The notes: generated by a model not told the origin, from the letters alone. 64,000 nt of DNA from DASTCZ01 sp035308165 (GCA_035308165.1 DATGHC010000068.1:62001-126000); one strand, 5' to 3'. Positions 33,056-42,192 are shown, counted from the stretch's first letter. Program-made: numbers and translations.

Positions 33056-34018
33056 CTAAGGGATGAGGACGATTTTGCCATAGGCGCCCGGCTCGAGGAT
33101 TTCTTTGTGGGCGCGCGGGGCCTCGGCGAGCGGCAATTCTTTGCCGACGACCGGGCGCAGCGTACCGTTTTCGAGGCCCGCGGCGATGGCGGCGTGGATG
33201 GAGGCCATCTCATCGGGCGAAACATTCCAGAGAAGGACGGCGAGGATGGCGCTTTCCTTGGACATGATGTCACGCGGAGTGATTTGTACGTCTCCACGGC
33301 TGCCGACGACGATAACGCGGCCGCGCATCGCCAACATTTTCAAATCGGCCCCGAGATTAACGTTGGCGAGCATTTCGACAATGATGTCGGCGCCGTGGTT
33401 GCCGGTGATTTCGGCAACACGCGCGGCCATATCGGGTGAGCGGTGATCGAGCACGAAGTGGGCGCCTTCCTTGGCAACGAGTTCGCGTCCGCGATCGGTG
33501 CCCGCGGTGCCGATTACGCGCAGGCCCGCCGCGCGCGCGAACTGGACGGCGGCGATGCCGACGCCTCCGCTGGCTCCGTGAACCAGCAACCAATCATTGG
33601 GGCGCGCGTGGGCGAGTTGGAAAAGGGAGCGATAGGCGGTGGCGTATGGGACGTGAAGGCCGGCGCCCTGGGCGAAAGTGATGCGGTCGGGGAGGGGATG
33701 CGCGTTGGCGGCTTCGACGACAATGTATTCGGCGTAAGTGCCGGGCGCGTTGGCATTGAGATAGACACGATCGTTGGGCTTCCAGCCGGTGACATTTGCG
33801 CCGATGGATTCCACTGTCCCGGCGCCGTCAAATCCGGGCGTGTAGGGTAGCGCGGGCTTGCGGGCGTAAGTGCCGGTGCGCATGTAAGTATCGGCGGGAT
33901 TGATTCCCGCAGCTTTTATGCGGACGAGGAGCTGGCCCGGCGCGGGAGCGGGCTTGGTGATTTCTTCGAGCTTCATTACTTCAGGAGCACCGAATTCGTG
34001 GACGACGATAGCTTTCAT
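33056..34018 (-). CDS. NADPH:quinone oxidoreductase (medium-chain, zinc-less MDR type)
   Basis: The 320-residue protein starts behind GGAGATTCC. It has the GroES-like half (MKAIVVHEFGAPEVMKLEE, GINPADTYMRTG, PGFDGAGTVESIG) and the NADP-binding half with VHGASGGVGIAAVQFARAAG near residue 150. The cysteines that bind catalytic zinc in alcohol dehydrogenases are absent, as in the QOR group. Such enzymes reduce quinones or other unsaturated carbonyls. It is the last gene of a minus-strand run that starts with ubiX, but a gap of 154 bases separates it from osmC, so it may have its own promoter. Confidence 0.9.
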   Translation of the reverse strand: MKAIVVHEFGAPEVMKLEEITKPAPAPGQLLVRIKAAGINPADTYMRTGTYARKPALPYTPGFDGAGTVESIGANVTGWKPNDRVYLNANAPGTYAEYIVVEAANAHPLPDRITFAQGAGLHVPYATAYRSLFQLAHARPNDWLLVHGASGGVGIAAVQFARAAGLRVIGTAGTDRGRELVAKEGAHFVLDHRSPDMAARVAEITGNHGADIIVEMLANVNLGADLKMLAMRGRVIVVGSRGDVQITPRDIMSKESAILAVLLWNVSPDEMASIHAAIAAGLENGTLRPVVGKELPLAEAPRAHKEILEPGAYGKIVLIP

Positions 34019-34172
34019 GGAATCTCCAGGAGCGCGAGCAGTTGTGGCGTGAAATATATTTTTGTAGGGGCGCTGCTTGTTGCGCCATCGTCAGGGAAAA
34101 CCGCGGCGCACTAAGCAGCGCTCGTATGAAAAACTTCAAAGACGCCGGCGCTGAGGCCGGCGCTACACACAG

Positions 34173-34616
34173 TTACGCGCTGGTGGAGCGCTCGGTGATT
34201 AGTTTGGCGGTCATGGTGATTTCGGCCTTGAGCAGGCGCGAGACAGGGCAGCCAGTCTCGGCGTTTTTCGCGGCCTTGTCGAAGGCGGCTTGGTCGCCGC
34301 CGGGAATGCGCGCGGTGACGTCCAGATGGATTTTGGTGATGGTCCAACCGGCTTCGAGTTTCTCCAGGGTGAGAGAGGCGGTGGTCTCCAGGCTTTCGGC
34401 GGTGATGCCCGCGGCGCCGAGCTGGCCGGAGAGTGCCATGGTGAAGCAGCCGGCGTGCGCGGCGGCGATCAGCTCTTCGGGGTTTGTGCCTACGCCGTTT
34501 TCAAAACGTGTGGCGAAGGAATATTGGGTGTTCTTCAGGACTCCACTGTCGGTGGAGATGGAGCCTTTGCCTTCCTTGAGATTGCCTTTCCAGATTGCCG
34601 ATGCCTTGCGAATCAT
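34173..34616 (-). CDS. osmC: OsmC family peroxidase
   Basis: The 147-residue protein starts behind a strong GGAGG. Its two reactive cysteines are visible in AAHAGCFTMAL (near residue 57) and AETGCPVSRLL (near 122). The opening ASAIWKGNLKEGKGSISTDSG is typical of OsmC rather than Ohr. The family reduces organic hydroperoxides in the cytoplasm. It follows mqnE after 53 bases on the same strand. The gap beyond it (34019-34172) carries a GCCGGCGCT-GAG-GCCGGCGCT direct duplication. Confidence 0.92.
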   Translation of the reverse strand: MIRKASAIWKGNLKEGKGSISTDSGVLKNTQYSFATRFENGVGTNPEELIAAAHAGCFTMALSGQLGAAGITAESLETTASLTLEKLEAGWTITKIHLDVTARIPGGDQAAFDKAAKNAETGCPVSRLLKAEITMTAKLITERSTSA

Positions 34617-34669
34617 TTTGATTTTCCTCCTCGAAGGTTGGATGTGCCATCCATATGTGCTGTTGCAAA

Positions 34670-35836
34670 TTAAACATTCAAAGTGAGAGTGGTTGAGGGG
34701 ACGAAGCCCGGGCCGGCCGGGGGAAGATCGGGGACGGGCGCGGTGCGAACGACAGGGCGATACAGGGTGTCGCGCTCGACGGGGGTTCGTCCCGCGGCGC
34801 GGATGAGGCGCACCAGCTCGCTGCGCGGAGTGAACTGCTCGGTGGTGGCTCCGGCGTCGTGATAAATCTTTTCTTCGATGATGGTGCCGTCAATGTCGTC
34901 AGCGCCAAAGCGCAGCGCGATTTGCGCGATGCGCGGAGTGAGCATGACCCAGTAAGCCTTGACGTGATCGAAATTATCGAGAAGGAGGCGAGAGACGGCG
35001 ATGGCGCGGAGATCGTCGAAGCCGGTGGGCTTGGGAAGATGCGCAAGCGCGGTATTTTCCGGATGGAACGCCAGCGGGATGAAAGTCTGGAAACCGTGCG
35101 TTTCGTCCTGCAGTTCGCGGAGGAGCAGGAGATGCTCGACGCGCTCCTCTTCGTTTTCGATGTGGCCGTAAAGCATGGTGGCGTTCGAGCGCAGGCCGAT
35201 TTCGTGCGCGGTGCGCGCGATTTCCAGCCACTGCTGGCCGGAAGTTTTGTGGTCGCAAATGACTCTGCGGACGCGCGGATTGAAAATTTCAGCGCCGCCG
35301 CCGGGAAGCGAATCGACTCCGGCTTCCTTAAGCGCGAGGAGAGTGTCGCGAATGCTGAGCTTGGCAATGCGGGAGAAATAGCCGACCTCCACCATGGTGA
35401 AGGCTTTCAGGTGGATGGTGGGGCAGCGCTGCTTGAGGCCGCGAATCATTTCCAGAAAATATTCAAAGGGAAGATCGGGATGGAGTCCGCCAACCATGTG
35501 GAATTCGGTGGCTCCGGCGCGGACGCCTTCTTCGGCGCGCTGCCATATTTCATCGAGCGCGAAATTGTAGGCCCCGGGGGCGTTGGGGTCGCGTCCGAAG
35601 GCGCAGAGTTTGCAATGGGCCACGCAGATGTTGGTGGGATTGATGTGGCGATTGACGTTGAAATAACAGACGTCGCCGTGGCGCGCTTCGCGGATGTGGT
35701 TGGCGAGCCAGCCGACGGCAAGAAGATCGGGAGAGCGATAGAGAATGACGCCGTCCGACGCGGAGAGGCGTTCGCCGGCCATGACTTTGGCGGCGATGGG
35801 TTTGAGGCGTGAGTCGGTGATTTGGAGGTCGGCCAT
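34670..35836 (-). CDS. mqnE: Aminofutalosine synthase MqnE (radical SAM)
   Basis: The 388-residue protein has the radical SAM cluster Cys71-x3-Cys75-x2-Cys78 in NICVAHCKLCAFGRD. The NRHINPTNIC lead-in, EFHMVGGLHPDLPFEYF and LPGGGAEIF are characteristic of MqnE. The enzyme adds a 5'-deoxyadenosyl unit to 3-[(1-carboxyvinyl)oxy]benzoate to give aminofutalosine in menaquinone synthesis. It follows the UbiA-type prenyltransferase by 11 bases, so both are in one operon. The related MqnC/CofH proteins share the cluster but not these phrases. Confidence 0.93.
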   Translation of the reverse strand: MADLQITDSRLKPIAAKVMAGERLSASDGVILYRSPDLLAVGWLANHIREARHGDVCYFNVNRHINPTNICVAHCKLCAFGRDPNAPGAYNFALDEIWQRAEEGVRAGATEFHMVGGLHPDLPFEYFLEMIRGLKQRCPTIHLKAFTMVEVGYFSRIAKLSIRDTLLALKEAGVDSLPGGGAEIFNPRVRRVICDHKTSGQQWLEIARTAHEIGLRSNATMLYGHIENEEERVEHLLLLRELQDETHGFQTFIPLAFHPENTALAHLPKPTGFDDLRAIAVSRLLLDNFDHVKAYWVMLTPRIAQIALRFGADDIDGTIIEEKIYHDAGATTEQFTPRSELVRLIRAAGRTPVERDTLYRPVVRTAPVPDLPPAGPGFVPSTTLTLNV

Positions 35837-35847
35837 GTCGCGTTTGC

Positions 35848-36738
35848 TTAGGATGGAGACACCCAGACAGCGGCGCCCCAGAATAGAAAGAACAACACAC
35901 TAATATAGCCGTTTATGGTGAAAAACGCAGCATTGAGACGGCTGAGGTCGGTGGCGGAGACCAGTGAGTGCTCCCAAATGAGCATGGCCGCGACGACGGC
36001 GATGCCTGCCCAGGCTGGCCAGGGCAGAGCGAAGCTCGCAGCAAGCCAGGCGAGGAGGGCGATCATGACTACGTGCATAGCGCGGGAAATGAGCAGAGCA
36101 TGTGGGATGCCGAAGCGGCGCGGGATGCTGAAGAGACCCGCGCGACGGTCGAAGTCCACGTCCTGGCAGGCGTAGAGGACGTCGAAGCCGCCGACCCAGA
36201 GAGTGACCGCGGCACAGAGGATCAACATGCGCAGGTCGAGCGAGCCGGCGATGGCGATCCACGCGGCTGCAGGGGAGATGCCGAGGCAGAAACCCAGGAC
36301 CAGATGCGACCAGGAAGTGAAGCGCTTGGTGTAGGAATAAAAGAAAAGCACGGTGAGCGCGACAGGGGAAAGTTCGAGCGCAAGGCGATTGAGACGCCAG
36401 GCGGCGAATACCAAGAGTGCGGCGGCAAGCCAAGTGAATGCCCAGGCGAAGGGAACGGAGAGAGCGCCGGTTACCAGCGCGCGGTTGCGGGTGCGTGGAT
36501 TCTGGGCGTCGTAGCGAACGTCGGCGATTCGATTGATGGTCATGGCAAAGGAACGCGCACCGACCATGGCAACCACGATCCAGGCGAGTTGCTGCCAAGT
36601 AGGCCAGGCTGGGGAGCCGGTCTGCGCGTGAGCGGTGCGCGCGGCGAGTAATGCGGCGGTGAGCGCGAAAGGCAAAGCGAAAATGGAGTGCTCGAATTTA
36701 ATCATTTCGAGGACGGTGCGGATGCGGGTGGGAGTCAT
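35848..36738 (-). CDS. mqnP: UbiA-type prenyltransferase of menaquinone synthesis (MqnP-like)
   Basis: The 296-residue protein is an integral membrane protein with about eight helices. The first aspartate motif reads NRIADVRYDAQNPRTRNR (residues about 70-87) and the second is DVLYACQDVDFDRRAG. This places it with the 4-hydroxybenzoate-type prenyltransferases. Beside mqnE and ubiX it most likely prenylates the 1,4-dihydroxy-6-naphthoate of the futalosine route (MqnP), not ubiquinone precursors. The start is an ATG at 36738. Confidence 0.88.
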   Translation of the reverse strand: MTPTRIRTVLEMIKFEHSIFALPFALTAALLAARTAHAQTGSPAWPTWQQLAWIVVAMVGARSFAMTINRIADVRYDAQNPRTRNRALVTGALSVPFAWAFTWLAAALLVFAAWRLNRLALELSPVALTVLFFYSYTKRFTSWSHLVLGFCLGISPAAAWIAIAGSLDLRMLILCAAVTLWVGGFDVLYACQDVDFDRRAGLFSIPRRFGIPHALLISRAMHVVMIALLAWLAASFALPWPAWAGIAVVAAMLIWEHSLVSATDLSRLNAAFFTINGYISVLFFLFWGAAVWVSPS

Positions 36739-36748
36739 TTAGGAAGAA

Positions 36749-36780
36749 AACCTTTTAACGCAGAGGTCGCTGAGAAAAAC
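36749..36780 (+). repeat. Dispersed CGCAGAGG-type repeat, short copy 5
   Basis: TTTTAACGCAGAGGTCGCTG followed by AGAAAA matches the family core in a shortened form. It fills the 62-base gap between ubiX and the prenyltransferase gene. Confidence 0.5.
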
Positions 36781-36800
36781 ATGAGGGAGATCCAGAATCA

Positions 36801-37427
36801 TCACGCTTGCCTGGCGCGGGACTTTGTATTGCCGCCTTCCCAACGATACTGCTGCTCCTGGGGCAGGCCCAGTTGAGATAGGGCGCGGCAGACAAATTGT
36901 TCGATGAGGTCATCGATGGTTTGCGGCGCGTAATAAAACGCGGGCACTACCGGCATGATGACCGCTCCCGCTTCTTGAGCGCGGAGCATGTTGGAAAGAT
37001 GCACGCGATTGAGCGGGGTTTCGCGGAGACAAAGTACCAACGGGCGACGCTCCTTGAGGCAAACATCGGCAGCGCGGGCGAGCAGGTCGTCGCTGGTGCC
37101 ATTGGCGATTGAGGCGAGCGTGCCCGCGGAACACGGGAGGACAATCATGCCGTCCACGGTGTAGCTGCCGGAGGCGATGGACGCGCCGATGTCTTTGTTG
37201 GAGAGCAGTTCAGTTTTTTGCGTGTTGATACCGCTGAGCAGGGCCGGAAGTTGCCGGGCATCGGTGGCGATGACTCCCAATTCCTGGGCGATAAGGCGTT
37301 GCCCGGCTTCGCTGACCACGAGATGGACGCGAGAGACGCTAGCGTCGGCTTCGAGCAGGCGCAAGGCTGCCCGGGCGAGCGCCGCTCCTGATGCGCCAGT
37401 GACACCGAGAGTGATGACTTTGCCCAA
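36801..37427 (-). CDS. ubiX: Flavin prenyltransferase UbiX (MqnM role)
   Basis: The 208-residue protein starts at TTG behind AGGGAG. It has the flavin-binding GVTGASGAALARAAL, VVSEAGQRLI, LPCSAGTLASIANG and VLCLRETPLNRVHLSNMLRAQEAGAVIMPVVPAFY, all UbiX marks. It makes the prenylated FMN cofactor for a UbiD decarboxylase. In this setting the partner should be MqnL, which is not in the window. It is the first gene of the ubiX-mqnP-mqnE run. Confidence 0.93.
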   Translation of the reverse strand: MGKVITLGVTGASGAALARAALRLLEADASVSRVHLVVSEAGQRLIAQELGVIATDARQLPALLSGINTQKTELLSNKDIGASIASGSYTVDGMIVLPCSAGTLASIANGTSDDLLARAADVCLKERRPLVLCLRETPLNRVHLSNMLRAQEAGAVIMPVVPAFYYAPQTIDDLIEQFVCRALSQLGLPQEQQYRWEGGNTKSRARQA

Positions 37428-37544
37428 TTAGAAAAGCTCCCTGAAAAGATCTGCGGGGCGCAGAGGATTTGAGTCTAGAGGGGCGGTTTCGGCAAAGTCA
37501 AGGAACTTGGAAGCGATGCTAGAATGCGGCGAGCGGAGGGCGAA

Positions 37545-37952
37545 ATGGCCGAAAAAGATCCGGTCGAAGTGGTATTGGATTTCATTGAGAGAGTTAATTC
37601 GGGGAACGTGGACGCGATCGCGGCGGCAATGACCGAGGATCACTTGTTCGTTGATGCTCTGGGGGCGCGATTTTCGGGGCGGGAGATGATGCGCACCGGA
37701 TGGCGGATGTATCACCAGATGATTCCAGACTACAAAGTTTCGCACGAGGAGATTTTTGCGAAGGGGAACACGGTGGCTGTGCTTGGGTCGGCGCGGGGGA
37801 CTTATTCGGCGGATGGGAAACTGGAGAAGAAAAACTTTTGGGAAATTCCGGCGGCGTGGAAGGCCGTGGTGCGGGACGGATTGATCGCGGTGTGGCAGGT
37901 GTATGCGGATAATCAGCCGGTAAGGAAATTGATGGGGGATGCGAATCCGTAG
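37545..37952 (+). CDS. SnoaL-like / NTF2-fold protein
   Basis: From ATG 37545, behind a GGAGGG ribosome site, the product is 135 residues. VVLDFIERVNSGNVDAIAAAMTEDHLFVDALGARFSGREMMRTGWRMYHQMIPDYKV is the usual start of SnoaL-like, NTF2-fold small enzymes or binding proteins. Activity varies widely in this fold (isomerase, cyclase, polyketide tailoring, none), and I cannot assign a substrate. It is a single gene divergent from ubiX. Confidence 0.82.
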   Translation: MAEKDPVEVVLDFIERVNSGNVDAIAAAMTEDHLFVDALGARFSGREMMRTGWRMYHQMIPDYKVSHEEIFAKGNTVAVLGSARGTYSADGKLEKKNFWEIPAAWKAVVRDGLIAVWQVYADNQPVRKLMGDANP

Positions 37953-38085
37953 GGGCTACGTTGAATTGGCTACCACTTGAGACATGGCGGCCACCCTTCA
38001 CGATTTGATTCAGGGCATGCAGATCCTTCATGCATCCTGGTCGGATGCATTCAGGATGACTGCGTGTGCCTAAGCCTAGCTAAGA

Positions 38086-39537
38086 TTAAGGAGTGAGGGC
38101 GGAAGCGAGGGATTCGGCTAGCACAGATTCCTGGTCGGGAAAAACGGTGCGGAGGTCGAGGATCAGGGCACCGTTTTCGACTCGGGCGATTACCGGGATG
38201 CCCAGCGGGGCGCGGCGAAGGCGCTCTTCGAGTTCAGCAGCAGAATATTTGTTGCTGTAAATCGCGATTACGCGCGTGGGGAGTTGCTGGCCGGGGGTTG
38301 AGCCTCCGCCTACGACCGATTCGGAATCACGGATCTCGAAGCGGGCGGCGTTCACGGGAACGGTGGAGCGCAACAGTTGCAGAAATTTATCGGCGCGCAT
38401 GGCGATTTCTTCGGTGCCGGCGCGGATCATGGTCAATATTGGAATTGCGGAGTGGCCCGCAGTTGCGCCCGGCCCGCGGAGATAGGCGAGGAGAGTGGCC
38501 TCCAGCGCGGCGATGGTGAGCTTATCCACGCGCAGCGCGCGGAACATAGGATGGCGGCGAATGCGCGCGACCAAGTCGCGCCTTCCCGCAATGATTCCTG
38601 CTTGGGGGCCGCCGAGCAGCTTATCTCCGCTGAATGACGCTACGGATACGCCCGCGGCGAAGCTCTCGCGCACCAGCGGCTCGGCGATCCCGCTGGCCGA
38701 CAAGTCCACCAGGCATCCTGAGCCCAGGTCTTCATAGACCGGGAGTGAAACGCGGCGGCCCAGCTCAACCAGTTCGGCGAGCGAGGGCTGCGCTGTAAAT
38801 CCCGCCATGCTGAAATTTGAGCGATGCACGCGAAGCAGCATGCGCGTGCGGTCGTTGATGGCGCGCTCGTAGTCGGCGAGGCGCGTGCGGTTGGTGGTGC
38901 CGACTTCGCGAAGCGCGGCGCCGCTTTCGGCCATGATGTCCGGAATGCGGAAGCCGTCGCCGATTTCGATGAGCTCTCCGCGGGAGACGATGACTTCGCC
39001 GCCGCGAGCCAGCGCGGCCAGGACCAGAAAGACTGCAGCGGCGTTGTTGTTGACCACGACGGCGGATTCGGCTCCGGCCAGGCGCGCGAGCAAACGCGCG
39101 GTGTGGACGTCGCGAGTGCCGCGCGCGCCCGCCTCCAAATCGTATTCGAGGTTGGTGTAATGGGTTGCGGCGGCGCGAATGTGGTCGGCGGCTTCGATGG
39201 AAAGCGGCGCGCGGCCGAGATTGGTGTGCAGGACCACTCCGGTGGCGTTGATGACGGGCCGCAGGGAGGGGCGAAGCAATAGTTCAACATCCGCAAGGAT
39301 TTGGTTGACGAGGTGATCGTTCAACTCCGCAGAGGAGAGACTGCCAAGTTCGCTCTTGTTTTCCTGAGTGGCGCGGGCTCGGAGATCAGCGAGGACGCTA
39401 CGGGCGGTATCGACGATAAGCGCGCGGTCCAGGCGGGCCGCAAGCTCAAGCAGACGCGGCGCGGCAAGCAGTTCATCCACGGAAGGGATGCGGCGGAGAA
39501 CGTCGCTGGGGGGCACGGAATCGGGCCTGCGCTTCAT
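38086..39537 (-). CDS. selA: L-seryl-tRNA(Sec) selenium transferase
   Basis: The 483-residue protein has the SelA layout: an N-terminal helical segment with LRRIPSVDELL, then RPVINATGVVLHTNLGRAPLS, YTNLEYDLEAGARGTRDVH, VVNNNAAAVFL, and PLP-binding Lys306 in SFSGDKLLGGPQAG. SelA turns seryl-tRNA(Sec) into selenocysteinyl-tRNA using selenophosphate. selB, selD and selC are not seen in this window, and none of the genes here has an in-frame TGA that needs Sec. No ribosome site is obvious before the ATG. Confidence 0.94.
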   Translation of the reverse strand: MKRRPDSVPPSDVLRRIPSVDELLAAPRLLELAARLDRALIVDTARSVLADLRARATQENKSELGSLSSAELNDHLVNQILADVELLLRPSLRPVINATGVVLHTNLGRAPLSIEAADHIRAAATHYTNLEYDLEAGARGTRDVHTARLLARLAGAESAVVVNNNAAAVFLVLAALARGGEVIVSRGELIEIGDGFRIPDIMAESGAALREVGTTNRTRLADYERAINDRTRMLLRVHRSNFSMAGFTAQPSLAELVELGRRVSLPVYEDLGSGCLVDLSASGIAEPLVRESFAAGVSVASFSGDKLLGGPQAGIIAGRRDLVARIRRHPMFRALRVDKLTIAALEATLLAYLRGPGATAGHSAIPILTMIRAGTEEIAMRADKFLQLLRSTVPVNAARFEIRDSESVVGGGSTPGQQLPTRVIAIYSNKYSAAELEERLRRAPLGIPVIARVENGALILDLRTVFPDQESVLAESLASALTP

Positions 39538-39572
39538 GGAGGCGCTATTTCAGCACATGGATGGGACTAATT

Positions 39573-39620
39573 CAAAGGCAGAAGGATTCACCGCAGAAGT
39601 GCAGAGTATGCAGAGTAACC
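39573..39620 (+). repeat. Dispersed CGCAGAGG-type repeat, copy 6
   Basis: AAAGGCAGAAGGATTCACCG, then CAGAAGTGCAGAGTATGCAG, keeps the left part seen in copies 3 and 4. It lies upstream of selA in the divergent gap. Confidence 0.6.
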
Positions 39621-39742
39621 ATTGAGGAGGCCACGTCCCTTCCGGGGCAAACGGGGTGCCGCTTGCGTCAAACAGGACTGTAGTTGGATTGACGCGAACC
39701 AGTGCCGCCACTAGGCTGAAATTGGAATCACTCCGCGGACCC

Positions 39743-40390
39743 ATGGCAACAATTGACGAAGACCTCGGGCAACTCGAAAAAGACGTCCGCCAATTGAAAA
39801 TCGAGTACGAACAGTACTTTGGCGGAGGGCGTGCCCGTCCGCCTGCCGACCTGGAGTGGCGGATCGAGCTGGTAATCAAGCGCTATGGCGAGCGCGGACA
39901 GAAAATGCGATTCGCGCAACGCTACCGGTACGCGGGCCTTGCGCAGACCTACGCAAGATATAAGGAAGTTTTCCGGAAGCGGCTGCAGCAAAAAGAAGAA
40001 GGAGTGGTGGTGCGCCACTTCGGCGCGGCGGCCAAAGCCATTGAAGCGGAACGGGCCAAACAAAAGCCTCCTGAGCCTGCGGAGCCACCGCCGGCATCCA
40101 GGCCCGCAGCTGCAAAGAGGCCGGGAAACGTTTCCTTGCCTCCGCCGAATCTGAGTGAACAAGCCGCGAAATCACACAAAATCTACGAGGCATTCCGCAA
40201 CGCAAAACAAAGAACCGGAGAAGGCACCGGTGACCTGTCGCCCGAAGCTTTTCAGGCCTTTCTGAAGCGCAAAGCAACGGAAATCATCAAGGAGTCCGGC
40301 GGGAAGAAAGTGACATTTGCCGTTTCGACCGAGGGCGGCAAGGTGAAACTGAAGGCGCGCGTGAGCGTGCCGGTCAAATCCAAGAGTTGA
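39743..40390 (+). CDS. Hypothetical protein with charged helical N-terminus
   Basis: From ATG 39743 the product is 215 residues. It opens with a helical, charged stretch (IDEDLGQLEKDVRQLKIEYEQYFGGGRARPPADLEWRIELVIKRYGER) and RYRYAGLAQTYARYKEVF, then a proline/alanine-rich linker (KPPEPAEPPPASRPAAAKRPG). The end is a globular domain (AFQAFLKRKATEIIKESGGKKVTFAVSTEGGKVKLKARVSVP). The EYEQYFGGGRARPP segment reminds me of the myxobacterial MXAN_5187 C-terminal domain family, but this is a loose memory. No membrane part. A frame running upstream to 39656 lacks similarity. Confidence 0.7.
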   Translation: MATIDEDLGQLEKDVRQLKIEYEQYFGGGRARPPADLEWRIELVIKRYGERGQKMRFAQRYRYAGLAQTYARYKEVFRKRLQQKEEGVVVRHFGAAAKAIEAERAKQKPPEPAEPPPASRPAAAKRPGNVSLPPPNLSEQAAKSHKIYEAFRNAKQRTGEGTGDLSPEAFQAFLKRKATEIIKESGGKKVTFAVSTEGGKVKLKARVSVPVKSKS

Positions 40391-40527
40391 ATTTCTGTCC
40401 GTAAGGACCTGCGTTTTCCCCGCTCCGCTCCATCGTCTCCATTCAATCCACCGTTTGCAATCGCGTTGCGCACAGGTAGACTGGACTGCACTCACCACAG
40501 GCATATTTGTGCAATTCGGGGGAAGGC

Positions 40528-42108
40528 GTGGCGATTGAACGGGCGCTGATCAGCGTTTTTGACAAGACAGGGGTCGAAGAATTCGCGCGCCAGCTGGCCG
40601 CGCTGGGCATTGAAGTTGTGTCCACGGGCGGCACAGCGCGGCTGCTGCGCGAGGCGGGAATCGCCGTGCGCGACGTGGCCGAGCTGACCGGGTGGCCCGA
40701 AATGTTAGGCGGACGCGTAAAGACTCTGCACCCGAAAGTTCATGCCGGAATCCTGTTCCGGCGCGGGTTGCCCGAAGACCGTGGCGTTGTCGCGGAGCAT
40801 GGAATCGCGCCCATTGATCTGGTGGCGGTGAACCTCTATCCATTTGAAGCGACCGCGGCGAAAAAAGATTTGAAGGCTGAAGAGCTGATCGAAAACATCG
40901 ATATTGGCGGGCCGGCGATGTTGCGGTCGGCGGCGAAAAATTTCCGCGATGTCGTGGTGGTTTGCGATCCGGCGGACTATTCCCGCGTGGCGGAGGAGTT
41001 GGCCGCGAAACGAGAGATTGCGCTGGCAACGCGGGCGGAGCTGGCACGCAAAGTGTTCGCGCTTACGTCGCGCTACGACGGGCTAATCTCCATGGAATTG
41101 GAGCGCGCGGTGGCGGAAGGCGCCGAACTGAAATTGAATGCGCGAGCGGAATTGCCGGGGCGGCTGCACATCGCGCTTACTGAAACCCATGCGATGCGCT
41201 ATGGAGAGAATCCGCACCAGCACGCGGCGCTTTATGTGCCTCAGGGCCGTCCAGCGTTGGGGCTTGCGGCCGCGCTACAGTTGCAGGGCAAAGAGCTTTC
41301 CTACAACAATTTGGTGGACCTGGATTCGGCGTGGAGCCTGGCGCGGGAATTTGCGCGTCCGGCGGCGGCGATTGTGAAGCACAACAATCCCTGTGGCGCT
41401 GCGGAACTGGAAACGCTGGAAAAGGCTTATCTGGCGGCTTTGTCCTGCGACCCGGTGTCGGCGTTTGGCGGAGTGATAGCGTTCAACAGAATTGTGGACG
41501 GCCGGACGGCCGAAGAGGCGGCAAAACTGTTTGTGGAATGCATGATCGCGCCGGGTTATGACCCAAAAGCGCTGGAGTTATTTGCCTCCAAGAAAAATCT
41601 GCGACTGATGAAGCTGCCGGAGAATTTTGCTGAGAGCGGCGCGGGACGGGATGAACTTGAATTGAAGCGCATTTCGGGTGGAGTGCTGGTGCAGACACCT
41701 GACCGCTATAAATTGCGCGGCGATGAATTGAAAACGGTGACTAAACGCGCGCCCTCCGCCATAGAGCTGCAGGATCTCCTGTTCGGTTGGATTGTGTGCA
41801 AGCACGTGAAGTCCAACGCGATTGTGTTTGCGCGCGGCGGCGCGACGGTTGCCGTGGGGGCCGGACAAATGAGCCGCGTGGACTCGGTGAAAATTGCGGT
41901 GATGAAGGCGCAATCTTCACTTAAGGGGAGCGTGGTGGCGTCAGACGCGTTCTTCCCGTTTCCAGATGGCGTGGAAGAGGCTGCCAAGGCCGGAGCGACG
42001 GCGTTCATACAGCCGGGGGGGTCAGTCCGCGATGCCGAAGTGATTGCAGCCGCGGACAAGTTGGGGCTGGCGATGGTCTTCACTGGAGTGCGCCACTTCC
42101 GGCACTGA
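40528..42108 (+). CDS. purH: Bifunctional AICAR transformylase / IMP cyclohydrolase
   Basis: From GTG 40528, with GGGGGAAGG just before it, the product is 526 residues. It opens ERALISVFDKTGVEEFARQL (MGS-like IMP cyclohydrolase domain, about 1-190), with the STGGTARLL phosphate loop and VKTLHPKVHAGIL. The transformylase domain follows, with TETHAMRYGENPHQHAAL, the active-site KHNNPCGAAE and FVFT-like C-terminal GLAMVFTGVRHFRH. It does the last two steps of IMP synthesis. A TTG seven codons upstream is in frame but lacks a ribosome site. No other pur gene is adjacent. Confidence 0.96.
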   Translation: MAIERALISVFDKTGVEEFARQLAALGIEVVSTGGTARLLREAGIAVRDVAELTGWPEMLGGRVKTLHPKVHAGILFRRGLPEDRGVVAEHGIAPIDLVAVNLYPFEATAAKKDLKAEELIENIDIGGPAMLRSAAKNFRDVVVVCDPADYSRVAEELAAKREIALATRAELARKVFALTSRYDGLISMELERAVAEGAELKLNARAELPGRLHIALTETHAMRYGENPHQHAALYVPQGRPALGLAAALQLQGKELSYNNLVDLDSAWSLAREFARPAAAIVKHNNPCGAAELETLEKAYLAALSCDPVSAFGGVIAFNRIVDGRTAEEAAKLFVECMIAPGYDPKALELFASKKNLRLMKLPENFAESGAGRDELELKRISGGVLVQTPDRYKLRGDELKTVTKRAPSAIELQDLLFGWIVCKHVKSNAIVFARGGATVAVGAGQMSRVDSVKIAVMKAQSSLKGSVVASDAFFPFPDGVEEAAKAGATAFIQPGGSVRDAEVIAAADKLGLAMVFTGVRHFRH

Positions 42109-42192
42109 CAATCCCGGGAGGCCGGCAACCTGGAAATGAATCTTTTGACCGCTGCGGAACCGCATAGGATAATCAAGAATCCGACCAGCACA

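Noticed and set aside
34859..35812. A 317-codon open frame on the plus strand opposite mqnE
   Set aside because: Mirror of the mqnE codons; no recognisable domain.
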